A stretch of 64,000 nt of DNA from DASSUW01 sp963789005 (GCA_963789005.1 CAWBIZ010000005.1:124001-188000), one strand, 5' to 3'. Shown: positions 8,223 through 17,717, counted from the first letter of the stretch. The notes: generated by a model from the sequence alone, not told the origin. A program made the numbers and translations.

Positions 8223-9418
8223 GCCGGGCTCGGCGCGACGCGCGGCCGCTCGCTGATCGGCAGGTGGACGATCGCCGCCGCCAGGCCGAGCACGATCGAG
8301 AGCCACCACATGACGTCGTAGGCGCCGGTGGCGTCGTAGACGGCGCCGCCGAGCCAGACGCCCACGAACGCGCCGACCTGGTGGCTGAGGAACACGATCC
8401 CGAACAGCAGCCCGAGGTCGCGGGTCCCGAACATCACGGCGATCAGGCCCGAGGTCGGCGGGACCGTCGACAGCCACAGCAGCCCGATCAGCGCCGAGAA
8501 GATCAGCACCGTGACCGGCGTCGCGGGCAGCACCACGAACAGCGCGAACGCCGCCGCGCGCGACGCGTAGATCCCGCTCAGGAGCAGCCGCCGGCTGTAC
8601 ACGCCGCCGAGCAGGCCGGCGCTGTACGCGCCGATGACGTTGAAGAGCCCGATCAGCCCGAGCGCCCAGGCCGCCAGCGCGGTGCTGAGCCCGAGGTCGG
8701 TGAGGTACGGCGGCAGGTGGGTCGAGACGAACGCGATGTGGAAGCCGCACACGAAGAAGCCGCTCGTGAGCAGCACGTAGCTCGGGTGGGTGAGCGCCTG
8801 GCGGACGGTGCTGACGGTCGACTCGCGCGGGCCCTCCTCGACCGTGCCCGACTCGGCGCGAAGCGCCACGGCCAGCACCGGCACGAGCGCGACCAGGCCG
8901 GCGATCAGCACGAGCGCGGTCGCCACGCCGTAGGCGCTGATGAAGCCCTGGCCGACGGGCGCGAACACGAACTGGCCGAGCGAGCCCATGGCCGTCGCGA
9001 GACCCATCGCCCACGAGCGCCGGTCCTCGGAGACGAGCCGCGCGAAGGCGGCGATGACGATCGTGAACGACCCGCCCGAGAGGCCGAGGCCGACGAGCAC
9101 GCCCGCGGTCAGCGCCAGCGTCGTGCCGCTCGTGCTGACGCTCATCAGCACCACCCCGAGCGCGTAGATCGCGCCGCCCGCCGCCAGCACGCGCCCGGGG
9201 CCGTAGCGGTCGGCGATCGCGCCGCCGAACGGCTGGCCGAGCCCCCACAGCAGGTTCTGTATCGCGATGGCGAACGCGAACGTCGCGCGATCCCAGTCGC
9301 GCAGGTCCGACAGCGGCTCGGTGAAGAGCCCGAAGCTCGATCGCGCCCCGAACGTGATCAGCGCGATCAGGCAGCCCGCGGTGATCACAACGCTGCGCCT
9401 GCGCCACCACGGGGTCAT
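8219..9418 (-). CDS. MFS transporter, monocarboxylate/OFA-like
   Basis: About 399 residues from ATG 9418; an in-frame GTG at 9445 would add nine residues. Twelve hydrophobic segments in two halves are visible. The loop after helix 2 is GGAIADRYGPGRVLAAGG, close to the MFS G-x-x-x-D-R-x-G-x-R motif, and the second half has the equivalent LLGGVYSRRLLL. A transporter of a small organic acid is likely but the substrate is not readable. It is divergent from murE with 58 nt between starts and separates two parts of the dcw cluster. Confidence 0.85.
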   Translation of the reverse strand: MTPWWRRRSVVITAGCLIALITFGARSSFGLFTEPLSDLRDWDRATFAFAIAIQNLLWGLGQPFGGAIADRYGPGRVLAAGGAIYALGVVLMSVSTSGTTLALTAGVLVGLGLSGGSFTIVIAAFARLVSEDRRSWAMGLATAMGSLGQFVFAPVGQGFISAYGVATALVLIAGLVALVPVLAVALRAESGTVEEGPRESTVSTVRQALTHPSYVLLTSGFFVCGFHIAFVSTHLPPYLTDLGLSTALAAWALGLIGLFNVIGAYSAGLLGGVYSRRLLLSGIYASRAAAFALFVVLPATPVTVLIFSALIGLLWLSTVPPTSGLIAVMFGTRDLGLLFGIVFLSHQVGAFVGVWLGGAVYDATGAYDVMWWLSIVLGLAAAIVHLPISERPRVAPSPA

Positions 9419-9476
9419 GCCTGGAAGGTATCCGTCCCCACCCACCCGACCGAACCCGCTCGTAGACTGCCCGCGG

Positions 9477-10880
9477 ATGACCGTCCGAGAGCTGCTCGGC
9501 GACGGGCCGGCGGTGGAGGTCGGCGGCCTGGCCTACGACAACCGCTCGGTGACGCCCGGCACGCTGTTCTTCTGCGTGCCCGGCTTCACGCGCGACGGCC
9601 ACGACTTCGCGCCCGACGCGGTTTCGCGGGGGGCGGCGGCGCTGGTGGTCGCCCGCCCGCTCGAGCTCGGCGTCCCGGAGGTCCAGGTGGAGGACGTGCG
9701 GGCCGCGATGGCGGTCGCCGCGGCGCGCTTCCACGGCGACCCGACGGCGCGCCTTCCGGTGGTCGGGATCACCGGCACGAACGGCAAGACGACGACCGCC
9801 TTCCTCGTGCGCGCGCTGCTCGAGTCTTCGGGGCGCCAGACGGGCCTGCTCGGCACCGTGACGTCGGTGGTCGCGGGGCAGGAGCGGCCCACGGTGCGCA
9901 CGACGCCGGAGGCGATCGACCTCCAGCGCACGTTCCGCGAGATGCTCGACGGCGGCGACACGGCGTGCGCGATGGAGATCTCCTCGCACGCGCTCGAGCT
10001 GCGCCGCGCCGACGGCATCCATGTCGCCGTGGCGGTGTTCACCAACCTCACACAGGACCACCTCGACTTCCACCCGTCGATGGAGGAGTACTTCCTCGCC
10101 AAGCGGCGGTTGTTGGCGTCTCCGCTGACACATGTTCGTCTGATCAACAGCGATGACGAGTGGGGCCGCAGGCTGATCGAGGAGTTCCCCGACAGCACGA
10201 CGTTCGCCATCGACGCGCCGGCCGACTACCGCGCGACCGAGCTCGAGGCGGGCTTCAGCGGGACCGACTGCACGTTCGAGACGCCCGACGGCGCGTTTCG
10301 GGTGCGTGTCCCGCTGCCGGGCCGCTTCAACGTCCTCAACGCGCTGGCGGCGTGGGCGGCGGCGCGGGCGCTGGGCGTCGAGGTCGGCGAGCTGCCCGAG
10401 GAGGTGCGCGTGCCCGGGCGCTTCGAGCCGGTCGCCGAGGGGCAGCCGTTCGCCGTGCTCGTGGACTACGCCCACACGCCCGACTCGCTCGAGAACGTCC
10501 TGCGCGCGGCGCGCGAGCTGGCCGAGGGCCGCGTGATCGCGGTGTTCGGGGCCGGCGGCGACCGCGACCGAGGCAAGCGACCGCTGATGGGCGAGATCGG
10601 CGCCCGGCTGGCCGACATCTGCCTCGTCACCTCGGACAACCCGCGCTCGGAGGACCCCGACGCGATCATCGCCGAGATCCTCGCCGGGGTCGGCCCGGGC
10701 GGGCAGGTCGAGCACGACGTCGACCGGCGGGCGAGCATCGCGCGCGCCGTCGAGCTGGCCGAGCCCGGCGACGTCGTGGTCATCGCCGGCAAGGGTCACG
10801 AGCAGGGGCAGGAGTTCGCGGGCGGGCGCAAGGAGCCGTTCGACGACGTGGCCGTGGCGCGAGAGGCGCTGGGGGCGTGA
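9477..10880 (+). CDS. murE: UDP-MurNAc-tripeptide synthetase MurE (meso-DAP type)
   Basis: 467 residues from ATG 9477, eight nt after a TAGACT hexamer at 9463-9468. ATP site GITGTNGKTTTAF; conserved TTPEAIDLQ and MEISSHAL; later FGAGGDRDRGKRPLM. The specificity motif DNPRSEDP has the D-N-P-R signature of enzymes adding meso-diaminopimelate rather than lysine, so the wall is of A1gamma type. The C-terminus has KGHEQGQ. It acts in the cytoplasm on UDP-MurNAc-Ala-Glu. Confidence 0.95.
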   Translation: MTVRELLGDGPAVEVGGLAYDNRSVTPGTLFFCVPGFTRDGHDFAPDAVSRGAAALVVARPLELGVPEVQVEDVRAAMAVAAARFHGDPTARLPVVGITGTNGKTTTAFLVRALLESSGRQTGLLGTVTSVVAGQERPTVRTTPEAIDLQRTFREMLDGGDTACAMEISSHALELRRADGIHVAVAVFTNLTQDHLDFHPSMEEYFLAKRRLLASPLTHVRLINSDDEWGRRLIEEFPDSTTFAIDAPADYRATELEAGFSGTDCTFETPDGAFRVRVPLPGRFNVLNALAAWAAARALGVEVGELPEEVRVPGRFEPVAEGQPFAVLVDYAHTPDSLENVLRAARELAEGRVIAVFGAGGDRDRGKRPLMGEIGARLADICLVTSDNPRSEDPDAIIAEILAGVGPGGQVEHDVDRRASIARAVELAEPGDVVVIAGKGHEQGQEFAGGRKEPFDDVAVAREALGA

Positions 10881-12202
10881 GGCGCTGGGACGCGGAGCAG
10901 GTCGCCGCGGCGGCAGGCGCGCGGGTGGCGAGCGGCGCCCCCGCCGGGCCCGCGCGGGCCGTGATCGACTCGCGCGCGATCGAGCCCGGCGACATCTTCG
11001 TCGGGTTGCCGGGGTCGCAGGTCGACGGCGGCCGGTTTGCCGCGCGCGCCTTGGACGCCGGCGCGTGGGGCGTGCTGGTCGCACCGGCATGGGTCGACGG
11101 GCTGTCGGGCGGCGCGGTGCTGGTCGCCGACGATCCGCTGGCAGCGCTGCAGGCCCTCGCGCGGACGTGGCGGCGCGAGCTGGGCAGCGCGGTGATCGCC
11201 GTCACCGGCTCGGTCGGCAAGACCTCGACCAAGGACCTGATCGCGGCGGTGCTCGCGGATCAGCGCTCGGTCGTGGCCTCGCGCGCGAACCTCAACACCG
11301 AGATCGGGATGCCGCTCGAGATCCTGGGGGCGCCGGAGGGCACCGACGTGCTCGTGCTCGAGGCGGCGATGCGCGGCTTCGGCCAGATCGCCGAGCTCGC
11401 CGCGATCTGCGAGCCGGACGTCGGGGTGATCACGAACATCGGGCCGGTGCACCTCGAGCAGGTGGGGTCGCTGGCGGGCGTGGCGCGGGCCAAGGGGGAG
11501 CTGCTGGTGGGCATGCGCGACGGGAGCACGGCGGTGGTGCCGGCCGGCGAGGCGCTGCTCGAGCCCTACCTCCGCGACGAGCTGCGAGCGGTGCGCTTCG
11601 GCGAGGGCGGTGACGTGCAGCTCGACGGCGACGTCGTGGTCGCCGGGGGAGAGCGGCTCGAGGTCGAGCTCGGGTTCGCCGCGCGCCACCAGCGGGTGAA
11701 CGCGCTCGCCGCGGTCGCGGCGGCGCTCGCGATCGGCGTGCGGCCGTCGGGCCGGCTGGAGGCGCCCACCGCTGCGCTGCGCGGCGAGCTGGTCGAGCTC
11801 CCGGACGGCGCCGTGGTGATCAACGACTGCTACAACGCCAGCCCGCTGTCGATGCGCGCCGCTTTGGATGAGCTGGCCGAGCGCTCGGTCGAGGGTCGCA
11901 AGGTGGCCGTGCTGGGGGACATGCTCGAGCTCGGTGCCGAGGAAGCCGCGCTCCATCGCGAGGTGGGTTCGTTGGCCGAGCGCGCGGGGGTCGCGCTGCT
12001 CGTCACCGTCGGCCCGCGGGCGGTCGCGATGCTCGACACGTTCGACGGCGAGGCCTACGCGGTGGCCGACGCGCGCGAGGCGGCGGCGCTGATCGGCGAT
12101 CTGATCGAGCCGGGTGATGCGGTGCTCGTCAAGGGCTCGCGCGGCGTCGGGCTCGAGGTCGTGGCCGAGGCGCTCGCGGCCGCGGAGGTGCATCGTGGGT
12201 GA
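10877..12202 (+). CDS. murF: UDP-MurNAc-tripeptide-D-Ala-D-Ala ligase MurF
   Basis: 441 residues from GTG 10877, overlapping murE by four bases (GTGA). N-terminal IDSRAIEPGDIFVGLPG, ATP loop AVTGSVGKTSTKDL, NLNTEIGMPLEIL, and the C-terminal domain with INDCYNASPLSMRAALDEL and VAVLGDMLELG. It adds D-Ala-D-Ala to complete the cytoplasmic pentapeptide precursor. Confidence 0.95.
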   Translation: MRRWDAEQVAAAAGARVASGAPAGPARAVIDSRAIEPGDIFVGLPGSQVDGGRFAARALDAGAWGVLVAPAWVDGLSGGAVLVADDPLAALQALARTWRRELGSAVIAVTGSVGKTSTKDLIAAVLADQRSVVASRANLNTEIGMPLEILGAPEGTDVLVLEAAMRGFGQIAELAAICEPDVGVITNIGPVHLEQVGSLAGVARAKGELLVGMRDGSTAVVPAGEALLEPYLRDELRAVRFGEGGDVQLDGDVVVAGGERLEVELGFAARHQRVNALAAVAAALAIGVRPSGRLEAPTAALRGELVELPDGAVVINDCYNASPLSMRAALDELAERSVEGRKVAVLGDMLELGAEEAALHREVGSLAERAGVALLVTVGPRAVAMLDTFDGEAYAVADAREAAALIGDLIEPGDAVLVKGSRGVGLEVVAEALAAAEVHRG

Positions 12203-13160
12203 GGTCCTGATCGCGGGCACGGCGTCGCTGCTCATCTGCGTCTTCCTGTCGCCGAAGTTCATCGAGTTCCTGCGCGAGCGCGAGTTCGGCCAGCAGATCC
12301 GCGAAGAGGGGCCGCAGGAGCACCACGCCAAGGCCGGCACGCCGACGATGGGCGGGATCATCATCTTCACCGCGATCGCGGTGCCGTTCCTCCTGCTGAC
12401 GAACCGCGACGCGCGCTCGCTCGCGGTCTTCGCGGTGGCGACGGCGTGCGCGCTGCTGGGCTTCGCGGACGACTACACGAAGCTCGTCAAGCGGCGTTCG
12501 CTGGGGCTGCGGGGGCGGACCAAGCTCGTCGTCACGGTCCTGATCGCGATCGGCCTGTGGCTGGCGGCGTCGGAGGCCGCGGAGCTGGGGGACACGGTCG
12601 ACCTGCTGATCGTCGACTACCAGATCGACCTCGGCTACCTCTACCCGGTCCTGATCTACCTGGTGGTGGCGGGCACGACGTCGGCCGTGAACCTGACCGA
12701 CGGGCTCGACGGGCTGGCCGCGGGCTGCGTCTCGATCGTGCTGCTCGCCTACATCGCGATCACGTTCACGACGCGCCAGGCGGACCTCGCGCTGGTCGCC
12801 GGCTGCTTCGCGGGCGCGTGCGTGGGCTTCCTGTGGTTCAACTCGTTCCCCGCGTCGATCTTCATGGGGGACACGGGGTCGTTGGGGTTGGGAGGCGCGA
12901 TCGCGGCGATGGCGGTGATGACCAAGACCGAGGTGCTGCTCATCATCCTCGGCGGCATCTTCGTGATCGAGGCGCTGTCCGTCCTGATCCAGGTCTTCGC
13001 CTTCCAGGCGTTCCGCAAGCGGGTGTTCCTGATGGCCCCGATCCACCATCACTTCGAGCTGCAGGCGTGGTCGGAGACGAAGATCATCCTGCGGTTCTGG
13101 ATCGTCGCGGCGGTGTGCGCCGCGATCGGCTTCACGCTGTATCAGCAGTCCGTGGGCTGA
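12195..13160 (+). CDS. mraY: Phospho-MurNAc-pentapeptide transferase MraY
   Basis: 321 residues from GTG 12195, inside the last 8 bp of murF. Polytopic membrane enzyme making lipid I. Visible signatures: GTPTMGGIIIF, the Asp-rich GFADDYTKL, NLTDGLDGLAAG, SIFMGDTGSLGLGG and the histidine cluster PIHHHFEL. Its 3' end overlaps the convergent Clp-N gene by 29 bp. Confidence 0.95.
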   Translation: MGEVLIAGTASLLICVFLSPKFIEFLREREFGQQIREEGPQEHHAKAGTPTMGGIIIFTAIAVPFLLLTNRDARSLAVFAVATACALLGFADDYTKLVKRRSLGLRGRTKLVVTVLIAIGLWLAASEAAELGDTVDLLIVDYQIDLGYLYPVLIYLVVAGTTSAVNLTDGLDGLAAGCVSIVLLAYIAITFTTRQADLALVAGCFAGACVGFLWFNSFPASIFMGDTGSLGLGGAIAAMAVMTKTEVLLIILGGIFVIEALSVLIQVFAFQAFRKRVFLMAPIHHHFELQAWSETKIILRFWIVAAVCAAIGFTLYQQSVG

Positions 13161-13614
13161 CCAGCCTCGCGGCGCGCTCCCTGAGCTCCTGGCGGTCGAC
13201 GCCCGCCTGCGCGAGCGCACGCGGCACGGTTCCCGCATCGGCTTGCAGGATGCCGAGGAGGATGTGGCCGGCGACGATGCGGCGGGCCTTGCGGGCGGCG
13301 GCGGCCTTGACGGCGCGCTCGAGCGCGAGCCTCGCCGACGCCGCCATCCGGGGATGGGCTTCGATCCGCCGCGGCGGCAGGTCGAAGTCCGCGGCCACGA
13401 TCCCGACAGCCATCAAGCTGCGCTCGCGCTCGGCCTCGAGGGCGAGAGCGACCGCCTCGCGATCGAGTCCGGCGGCGGCCATCGTCGCCTCGTCGGTCCA
13501 GGTCAGCGCGAGCAGCAGGTGCTCGGCCTCCACGGCCGGGCTGCCGAGATCGCGAGCCTCGTTCTCCGCGCATCGCACGATCCGCCGCGGGTCTGTCAAC
13601 CACAGTTGCGGCAC
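13132..13614 (-). CDS. Stand-alone Clp N-terminal (Clp-R) repeat protein
   Basis: 160 residues. Two Clp-N-type repeats are visible, each with the pattern A...A..L....I..EHLLLAL (first AENEARDLGSPAVEAEHLLLAL; second ALERAVKAAAARKARRIVAGHILLGIL). There is no AAA+ ATPase part. Such proteins are common in actinomycetes and are assumed to be adaptors or substrate traps for ClpC; the function here is unproven. It is inserted between mraY and murD on the opposite strand. Confidence 0.8.
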   Translation of the reverse strand: MPQLWLTDPRRIVRCAENEARDLGSPAVEAEHLLLALTWTDEATMAAAGLDREAVALALEAERERSLMAVGIVAADFDLPPRRIEAHPRMAASARLALERAVKAAAARKARRIVAGHILLGILQADAGTVPRALAQAGVDRQELRERAARLVSPRTADTA

Positions 13615-13719
13615 GCTTCGTCGCGACTTCGTTCCAACTCCGTGCCAATCGCCGCGCGCCGGGCCGAATCGCGCCCGACTGGACCTATGGTCGGACGTCG
13701 ACTACGAGAGGAGCAGACC

Positions 13720-14031
13720 ATGGATCCCGAGCTCGTGCGTGAGACCGTGGCGGCCATCCCGGCCGGCGCGTGGATGAGCTACGGCGACGTCGCGCGTGCC
13801 GCCGGCGGCACGGACGTCCACGCCCGCGCGCTCAACCAGCGCTTCATCCGCGAGGAGATGCCCGGCTGCCATCGAGTGCTGAAGTCGGACGGCAAGGTGG
13901 GAGGCACGGCTCTCGGAGACCCGGCGGCCGTCCGTCGCCGGCTCGAGGCGGAAGGCCTCGAGTTCGAGGGAGGCCGAGCCGACCCCGCCGCGCGGGTACG
14001 GCCGCCGAAGGAGCTCGCGGACGTGGCATGA
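13720..14031 (+). CDS. MGMT-like DNA-binding domain protein (alkyltransferase family)
   Basis: 103 residues from ATG 13720, with a good ribosome site (GAGAGGAG, 13706-13713). It matches the C-terminal DNA-binding domain of O6-methylguanine-DNA methyltransferase: AIPAGAWMSYGDVARAAGG, ALNQRF, then MPGCHRVLKSDGKVGG. The usual active site is P-C-H-R-V; here a Gly separates Pro and Cys (P-G-C-H-R-V), so methyl transfer is uncertain. Alkyltransferase-like proteins that only flag lesions are an alternative. It is transcribed toward murD. Confidence 0.8.
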   Translation: MDPELVRETVAAIPAGAWMSYGDVARAAGGTDVHARALNQRFIREEMPGCHRVLKSDGKVGGTALGDPAAVRRRLEAEGLEFEGGRADPAARVRPPKELADVA

Positions 14032-14102
14032 GCGACGGCTTGGCGGTCGCCGCGGGCGCGCGGCGACCGCGGCGTCGGGGCGGGGCGCTTGAATGCCTGG
14101 GC

Positions 14103-15461
14103 GTGATCGAGCGTCCGCCGCTACCTGCCGGGCCCTTCCTCGTGGTGGGTCTCGCCCGTTCGGGTGTGGCCGCCGCGCTCGCGCTGCGGGCGCGCGGGGC
14201 GGAGGTCGTCGGATGCGACTCAGCGGAGATCGTCGCCGAGGTGCGGACCTCGCTCGAGCGTGCGGGAGTTGCCGTACACGCGCCGAGCGACGGGCTCGCG
14301 CTGCTCGCGGGCGCCTCGACGGTGGTCAAGAGCCCTGGCGTTCCCCAGGACGTACCTGTTGTCGCCGCCGCCCGCGGTGTGTGGACGCGCGTCGTCGGGG
14401 AGCTCGAGATCGGCTGGCGGCTGCTGCCGAACGATTTCGTCGCGGTGACAGGCTCGAACGGGAAGACGACCACCGTCGAGCTCGTCGGCCACATCCATCG
14501 CGAGGCCGGCGTGCCGGTCGCGGTGGCCGGCAACGTCGGGACGCCGGTGACCGCGCTGCCCGGCGCGATCGGCGGCTCCGCCGTCGTCGTCTGCGAGGCG
14601 TCCTCGTTCCAGCTCGAGGACACAGAAGCGTTCGCGCCCGACGCCGCGGTGCTGCTCAACCTCGCCGAGGACCACCTCGACCGCCACGGGACGTTTGACG
14701 CGTACCGCGCCGCCAAGCTCGAGGCGTTCGCCCGCCAGCCGCCGGGCGCGGTCGCCGTCGCACCGTCCGATCTCGCGCGGCAGCTCGGCGGCGAGGCGGA
14801 GCGCGTCACGTTCGGTCCCGGGGGCGACGTCGAGGACCGCGACGGAGCGCTGTGGTGGCGCGATCAGCGGCTGCTCGACGCGCGCGAGATCCGCCTCCGC
14901 GGCGCCCACAACCGCGAGAACGCGATGGCCGCGGCCGCCGTCTGCCTGGCGCGCGGGCTGCCGATCGACGCCGTCCGGACCGGGCTGGCGAGCTTCGGCG
15001 GCGTCGCCCACCGGATGGAGGAGGTCGCGCGCCGCGACGGGGTGCTGTACGTCAACGACTCCAAGGCGACCAACGTCGCCTCCGCGGTCGTCGCGCTCGC
15101 CTCGTTCCCGCCGGGCACCGTGCACGCGATCCTCGGCGGCCGCGGCAAGGGCGGCGACTACCGCCCGTTGGCACGCGCGGTGGGGGAGAGCGCTCGCGCC
15201 GCGTACCTGATCGGCGAGGCCGCCGGCGAGATCCGCGCGGCGCTCGTCGATCCGGGCGACTCGGCTACGCCGACGCCCGCCGCGTTCGAGGGCGTCGAGC
15301 TCGTCGATGCCGGCGACCTCGGCACGGCCGTGGCCGCCGCGCGCGAGGCCGCGCGCCCCGGCGACGTCGTGCTCCTCTCGCCCGCCTGCGCGTCATACGA
15401 CCAGTACCGCTCGTTCGAGGAGCGCGGCGATCACTTCCGCGCGCTCGTCGCGGAGGAGTGA
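14103..15461 (+). CDS. murD: UDP-MurNAc-alanine:D-glutamate ligase MurD
   Basis: 452 residues from GTG 14103, giving the usual short lead into FLVVGLARSGVAAAL. An in-frame ATG at 14028 overlaps the upstream stop (ATGA) but adds a low-complexity leader. ATP loop AVTGSNGKTTTVEL, then VCEASSFQLE, NLAEDHLDRHGTFDAY, HNRENAMAAAAV and VNDSKATN; near the end LLSPACASYDQYRSFEERGDHF. Adds D-glutamate to UDP-MurNAc-L-Ala. Confidence 0.93.
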   Translation: MIERPPLPAGPFLVVGLARSGVAAALALRARGAEVVGCDSAEIVAEVRTSLERAGVAVHAPSDGLALLAGASTVVKSPGVPQDVPVVAAARGVWTRVVGELEIGWRLLPNDFVAVTGSNGKTTTVELVGHIHREAGVPVAVAGNVGTPVTALPGAIGGSAVVVCEASSFQLEDTEAFAPDAAVLLNLAEDHLDRHGTFDAYRAAKLEAFARQPPGAVAVAPSDLARQLGGEAERVTFGPGGDVEDRDGALWWRDQRLLDAREIRLRGAHNRENAMAAAAVCLARGLPIDAVRTGLASFGGVAHRMEEVARRDGVLYVNDSKATNVASAVVALASFPPGTVHAILGGRGKGGDYRPLARAVGESARAAYLIGEAAGEIRAALVDPGDSATPTPAAFEGVELVDAGDLGTAVAAAREAARPGDVVLLSPACASYDQYRSFEERGDHFRALVAEE

Positions 15462-16759
15462 AGCGGCTCGCGCGGCGCGCGACCGTCGCAGGGGTCCGGG
15501 GCTCGGCGTCGAAGGCGGGTCTGATGTCCAGTCGTCAGCGCCGGCAGCAGCCCCTCGAGCACCGGCTCCTGCTGACGGCGACGTTCTGCCTGCTCGCCGG
15601 CGGTGCGGTGATGGTCTACTCGGCGTCCTCGGCTCGCACGCTGCTCGAGGGGAACGGCGACGGGACGACGTACCTCGTCAAGTACCTGGCGTACGGCGCC
15701 GTCGGCGTCGTCGCGATGCACCTCATCAGCCGCCACGGGCTCGTGCCGGCGCGCCGCCTGACGCGGCTCTTCGTCGCCGCAGCGTTCGTGCTCCTCGTGC
15801 TCGTCCTGATCCCCGGGCTCGGCCTCCAGATCAACGGGGCGCGCCGCTGGCTCGGCGCCGGACCGCTGGCGTTCCAGCCGTCCGAGGTGATGAAGCTCGC
15901 GCTCGTGTTGCACGTCGCCGCGGTGCTCGGCGCCAAGCCGCAGCTCGCGCGCCACCTGCGCGGAGTCCTCGGGCCGGTGATCGGCGTCGGCGGTGCCGCG
16001 GTGCTGCTGATCCTCGCCCAACCCGACCTCGGCACGTCGCTCGTCATCTGCTTCACGCTCGCCGCGATGCTGGTGGCGGCCGGGCTGCCGCTGCGCCAGC
16101 TCGGCCTCGTCGCCGGCGCGGGCGCCGTCCTCGTCCTCCTGTACGCGCTGATGGACGCCGAGCGCACCGAGCGGCTGACGACGTTCGTCAACCCGTGGGC
16201 AGATGCTGCCGGCGCCGGGTTCCAGTCCGTCCAAGGGCAGATCGCGATCGGCTCCGGCGGGATGTTCGGGCTCGGCCCGGGCCAGTCGGTGCAGAAGATC
16301 TTCTACCTGCCCGAGGCGCATACGGACTTCATCCTCGCCGTCATCGGGGAGGAGCTCGGGCTGGCGGGGATCTGCGCGCTCCTGTGCCTGTACGGCATGA
16401 TCGGGTACGCCGGGCTGCGAACCGCCCGCAACGCCAAGGGCGCCTACGCGAAGCTGCTCGCGGGCGGCCTGACCAGCCTGATCCTGTGCCAAGCCCTGCT
16501 CAACGTCTACGCCGTGCTCGGCCTCGCGCCGCTCACCGGTGTTCCCCTGCCGTTCATCTCCTCGGGCTCGACGTCGCTGATCGTGCTGCTGTGCGCGATG
16601 GGGCTGCTGCTCAACATCGCCTCGGGCGGCTCGGCGCACCTGCGCGCCGTGGACGGCGGTCGTGAGCGGGGTGGGCGGGATTCGCATCCTGATCGCGGCG
16701 GGGGGGACCGCCGGCCACGTGGTTCCGGCGATCGCGGTCGCCGACGCGCTGCGGGCTGA
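15458..16759 (+). CDS. ftsW: Septal peptidoglycan polymerase FtsW (SEDS family)
   Basis: 433 residues from GTG 15458 (GTGA overlap with murD); ATG 15524 is an alternative. About ten membrane spans. SEDS signatures: GARRWLGAGPLAFQPSEVMKLAL, QPDLGTSLVI, FVNPWADAAGAGFQSVQGQIAIGSGG, FYLPEAHTDFILAVIGEELG and PLPFISSGSTSL. It polymerises glycan strands with FtsI. After residue 400 the frame runs 98 bp into murG and encodes an Arg/Gly-rich tail that looks like out-of-frame sequence; a normal FtsW would end near 16660. Confidence 0.9.
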   Translation: MKRLARRATVAGVRGSASKAGLMSSRQRRQQPLEHRLLLTATFCLLAGGAVMVYSASSARTLLEGNGDGTTYLVKYLAYGAVGVVAMHLISRHGLVPARRLTRLFVAAAFVLLVLVLIPGLGLQINGARRWLGAGPLAFQPSEVMKLALVLHVAAVLGAKPQLARHLRGVLGPVIGVGGAAVLLILAQPDLGTSLVICFTLAAMLVAAGLPLRQLGLVAGAGAVLVLLYALMDAERTERLTTFVNPWADAAGAGFQSVQGQIAIGSGGMFGLGPGQSVQKIFYLPEAHTDFILAVIGEELGLAGICALLCLYGMIGYAGLRTARNAKGAYAKLLAGGLTSLILCQALLNVYAVLGLAPLTGVPLPFISSGSTSLIVLLCAMGLLLNIASGGSAHLRAVDGGRERGGRDSHPDRGGGDRRPRGSGDRGRRRAAG

Positions 16760-17717
16760 GGGCGCCGACGTCCGCTTTGCCGGCGGCCAGCGCGCGGAGG
16801 CCGAGCTCGTCCCCGCCGCCGGCTACCCGCTCGAGCCGCTCAGGGTCGAGGGCATCTCGCGCACCAACCCGCTCAAGGCCGCCCGCGCGGTCGTCAAGGC
16901 GGGCGCTGCGCTCGCGGCCGCCCGCCGACTCGTACGCGGCGCCGACGCCGTGCTCGGCGGCGGCGGCTACGTGGCCGGCCCGGTCGGGCTCGCGGCGGTC
17001 GCAAGCCGCATCCCGCTGGTGCTCACGGAGGCCGACTCGCACCTCGGCCTCACCAACCGCCTGCTCGCGAGCCGCGCGCGGCGTGTCTGCCTCGCATTCC
17101 CGATCGCAGGCCGCGACGGTGACCGCTACCTGCTCACCGGCCGCCCCGTGCCGCCGACGGTCACCGACCGCGACGGCGCCCGCGAGCGCTTCGGCATCGA
17201 GCACGGGGAGACGACGGTGCTGGTGTTCGGCGGCTCGCTCGGCGCCCGCTCGATCAACGAAGCCGCCGTGCGGGCGTTCGCGGGCGCGCCGTACCGCGTG
17301 CTCCACGTCGCCGGGCGGCGCGACTTCGCGACGCTCACCGCTCCCGACGAGAACTACGTGCTGCGCGACTACGTCGAGCCGTTCGGCGCCGCCCTCGCGG
17401 CAGCCGACCTCGCCGTCGCCCGCGCAGGCGGCTCCGTGTTCGAGCTCGCGCAGTACGGCCTGCCGTCGCTGCTGATCCCGTACCCGCACGCGTCCGGCAA
17501 CCACCAGGCCGCGAACGCGCGCTGGATGGAGCAGGCCGGAGCGGCCACTGTGCTGGCGGACGAGGGGCTCACTCCGGAGCGCCTGCGCGCGAAGGTCGAC
17601 GCGCTGGTGGCGGACGACGCCCGTCGCCGCGCCATGGCCGCCGCCGCGCGCCGCCTCGCTCGGCCGGACGCCGCCCGCGCCATCGCCCGCGAGGTCCTGC
17701 GCGCGGCCCGGGCTTGA
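16662..17717 (+). CDS. murG: Lipid II-forming GlcNAc transferase MurG
   Basis: 351 residues from GTG 16662; GTG 16671 is an equally good alternative. N-terminal GGTAGHVVPAIAVADAL, VRFAGGQRAEAELV, LGGGGYVAGPVGLAA, LTEADSHLGLTNRLL; C-terminal half with FGGSLGARSINEA and the donor-site segment RAGGSVFELAQYGLPSLLIPYPHASGNHQ. Adds GlcNAc to lipid I at the inner membrane face. Its stop overlaps the -35 box of the next operon. Confidence 0.95.
   Translation: MSGVGGIRILIAAGGTAGHVVPAIAVADALRAEGADVRFAGGQRAEAELVPAAGYPLEPLRVEGISRTNPLKAARAVVKAGAALAAARRLVRGADAVLGGGGYVAGPVGLAAVASRIPLVLTEADSHLGLTNRLLASRARRVCLAFPIAGRDGDRYLLTGRPVPPTVTDRDGARERFGIEHGETTVLVFGGSLGARSINEAAVRAFAGAPYRVLHVAGRRDFATLTAPDENYVLRDYVEPFGAALAAADLAVARAGGSVFELAQYGLPSLLIPYPHASGNHQAANARWMEQAGAATVLADEGLTPERLRAKVDALVADDARRRAMAAAARRLARPDAARAIAREVLRAARA

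Noticed and set aside
8088..11090. 1000-codon open frame on the minus strand over MFS and murE
   Set aside because: Arg/Ala/Pro-rich shadow of real genes; only its last 44 codons (8088-8222) have independent support.
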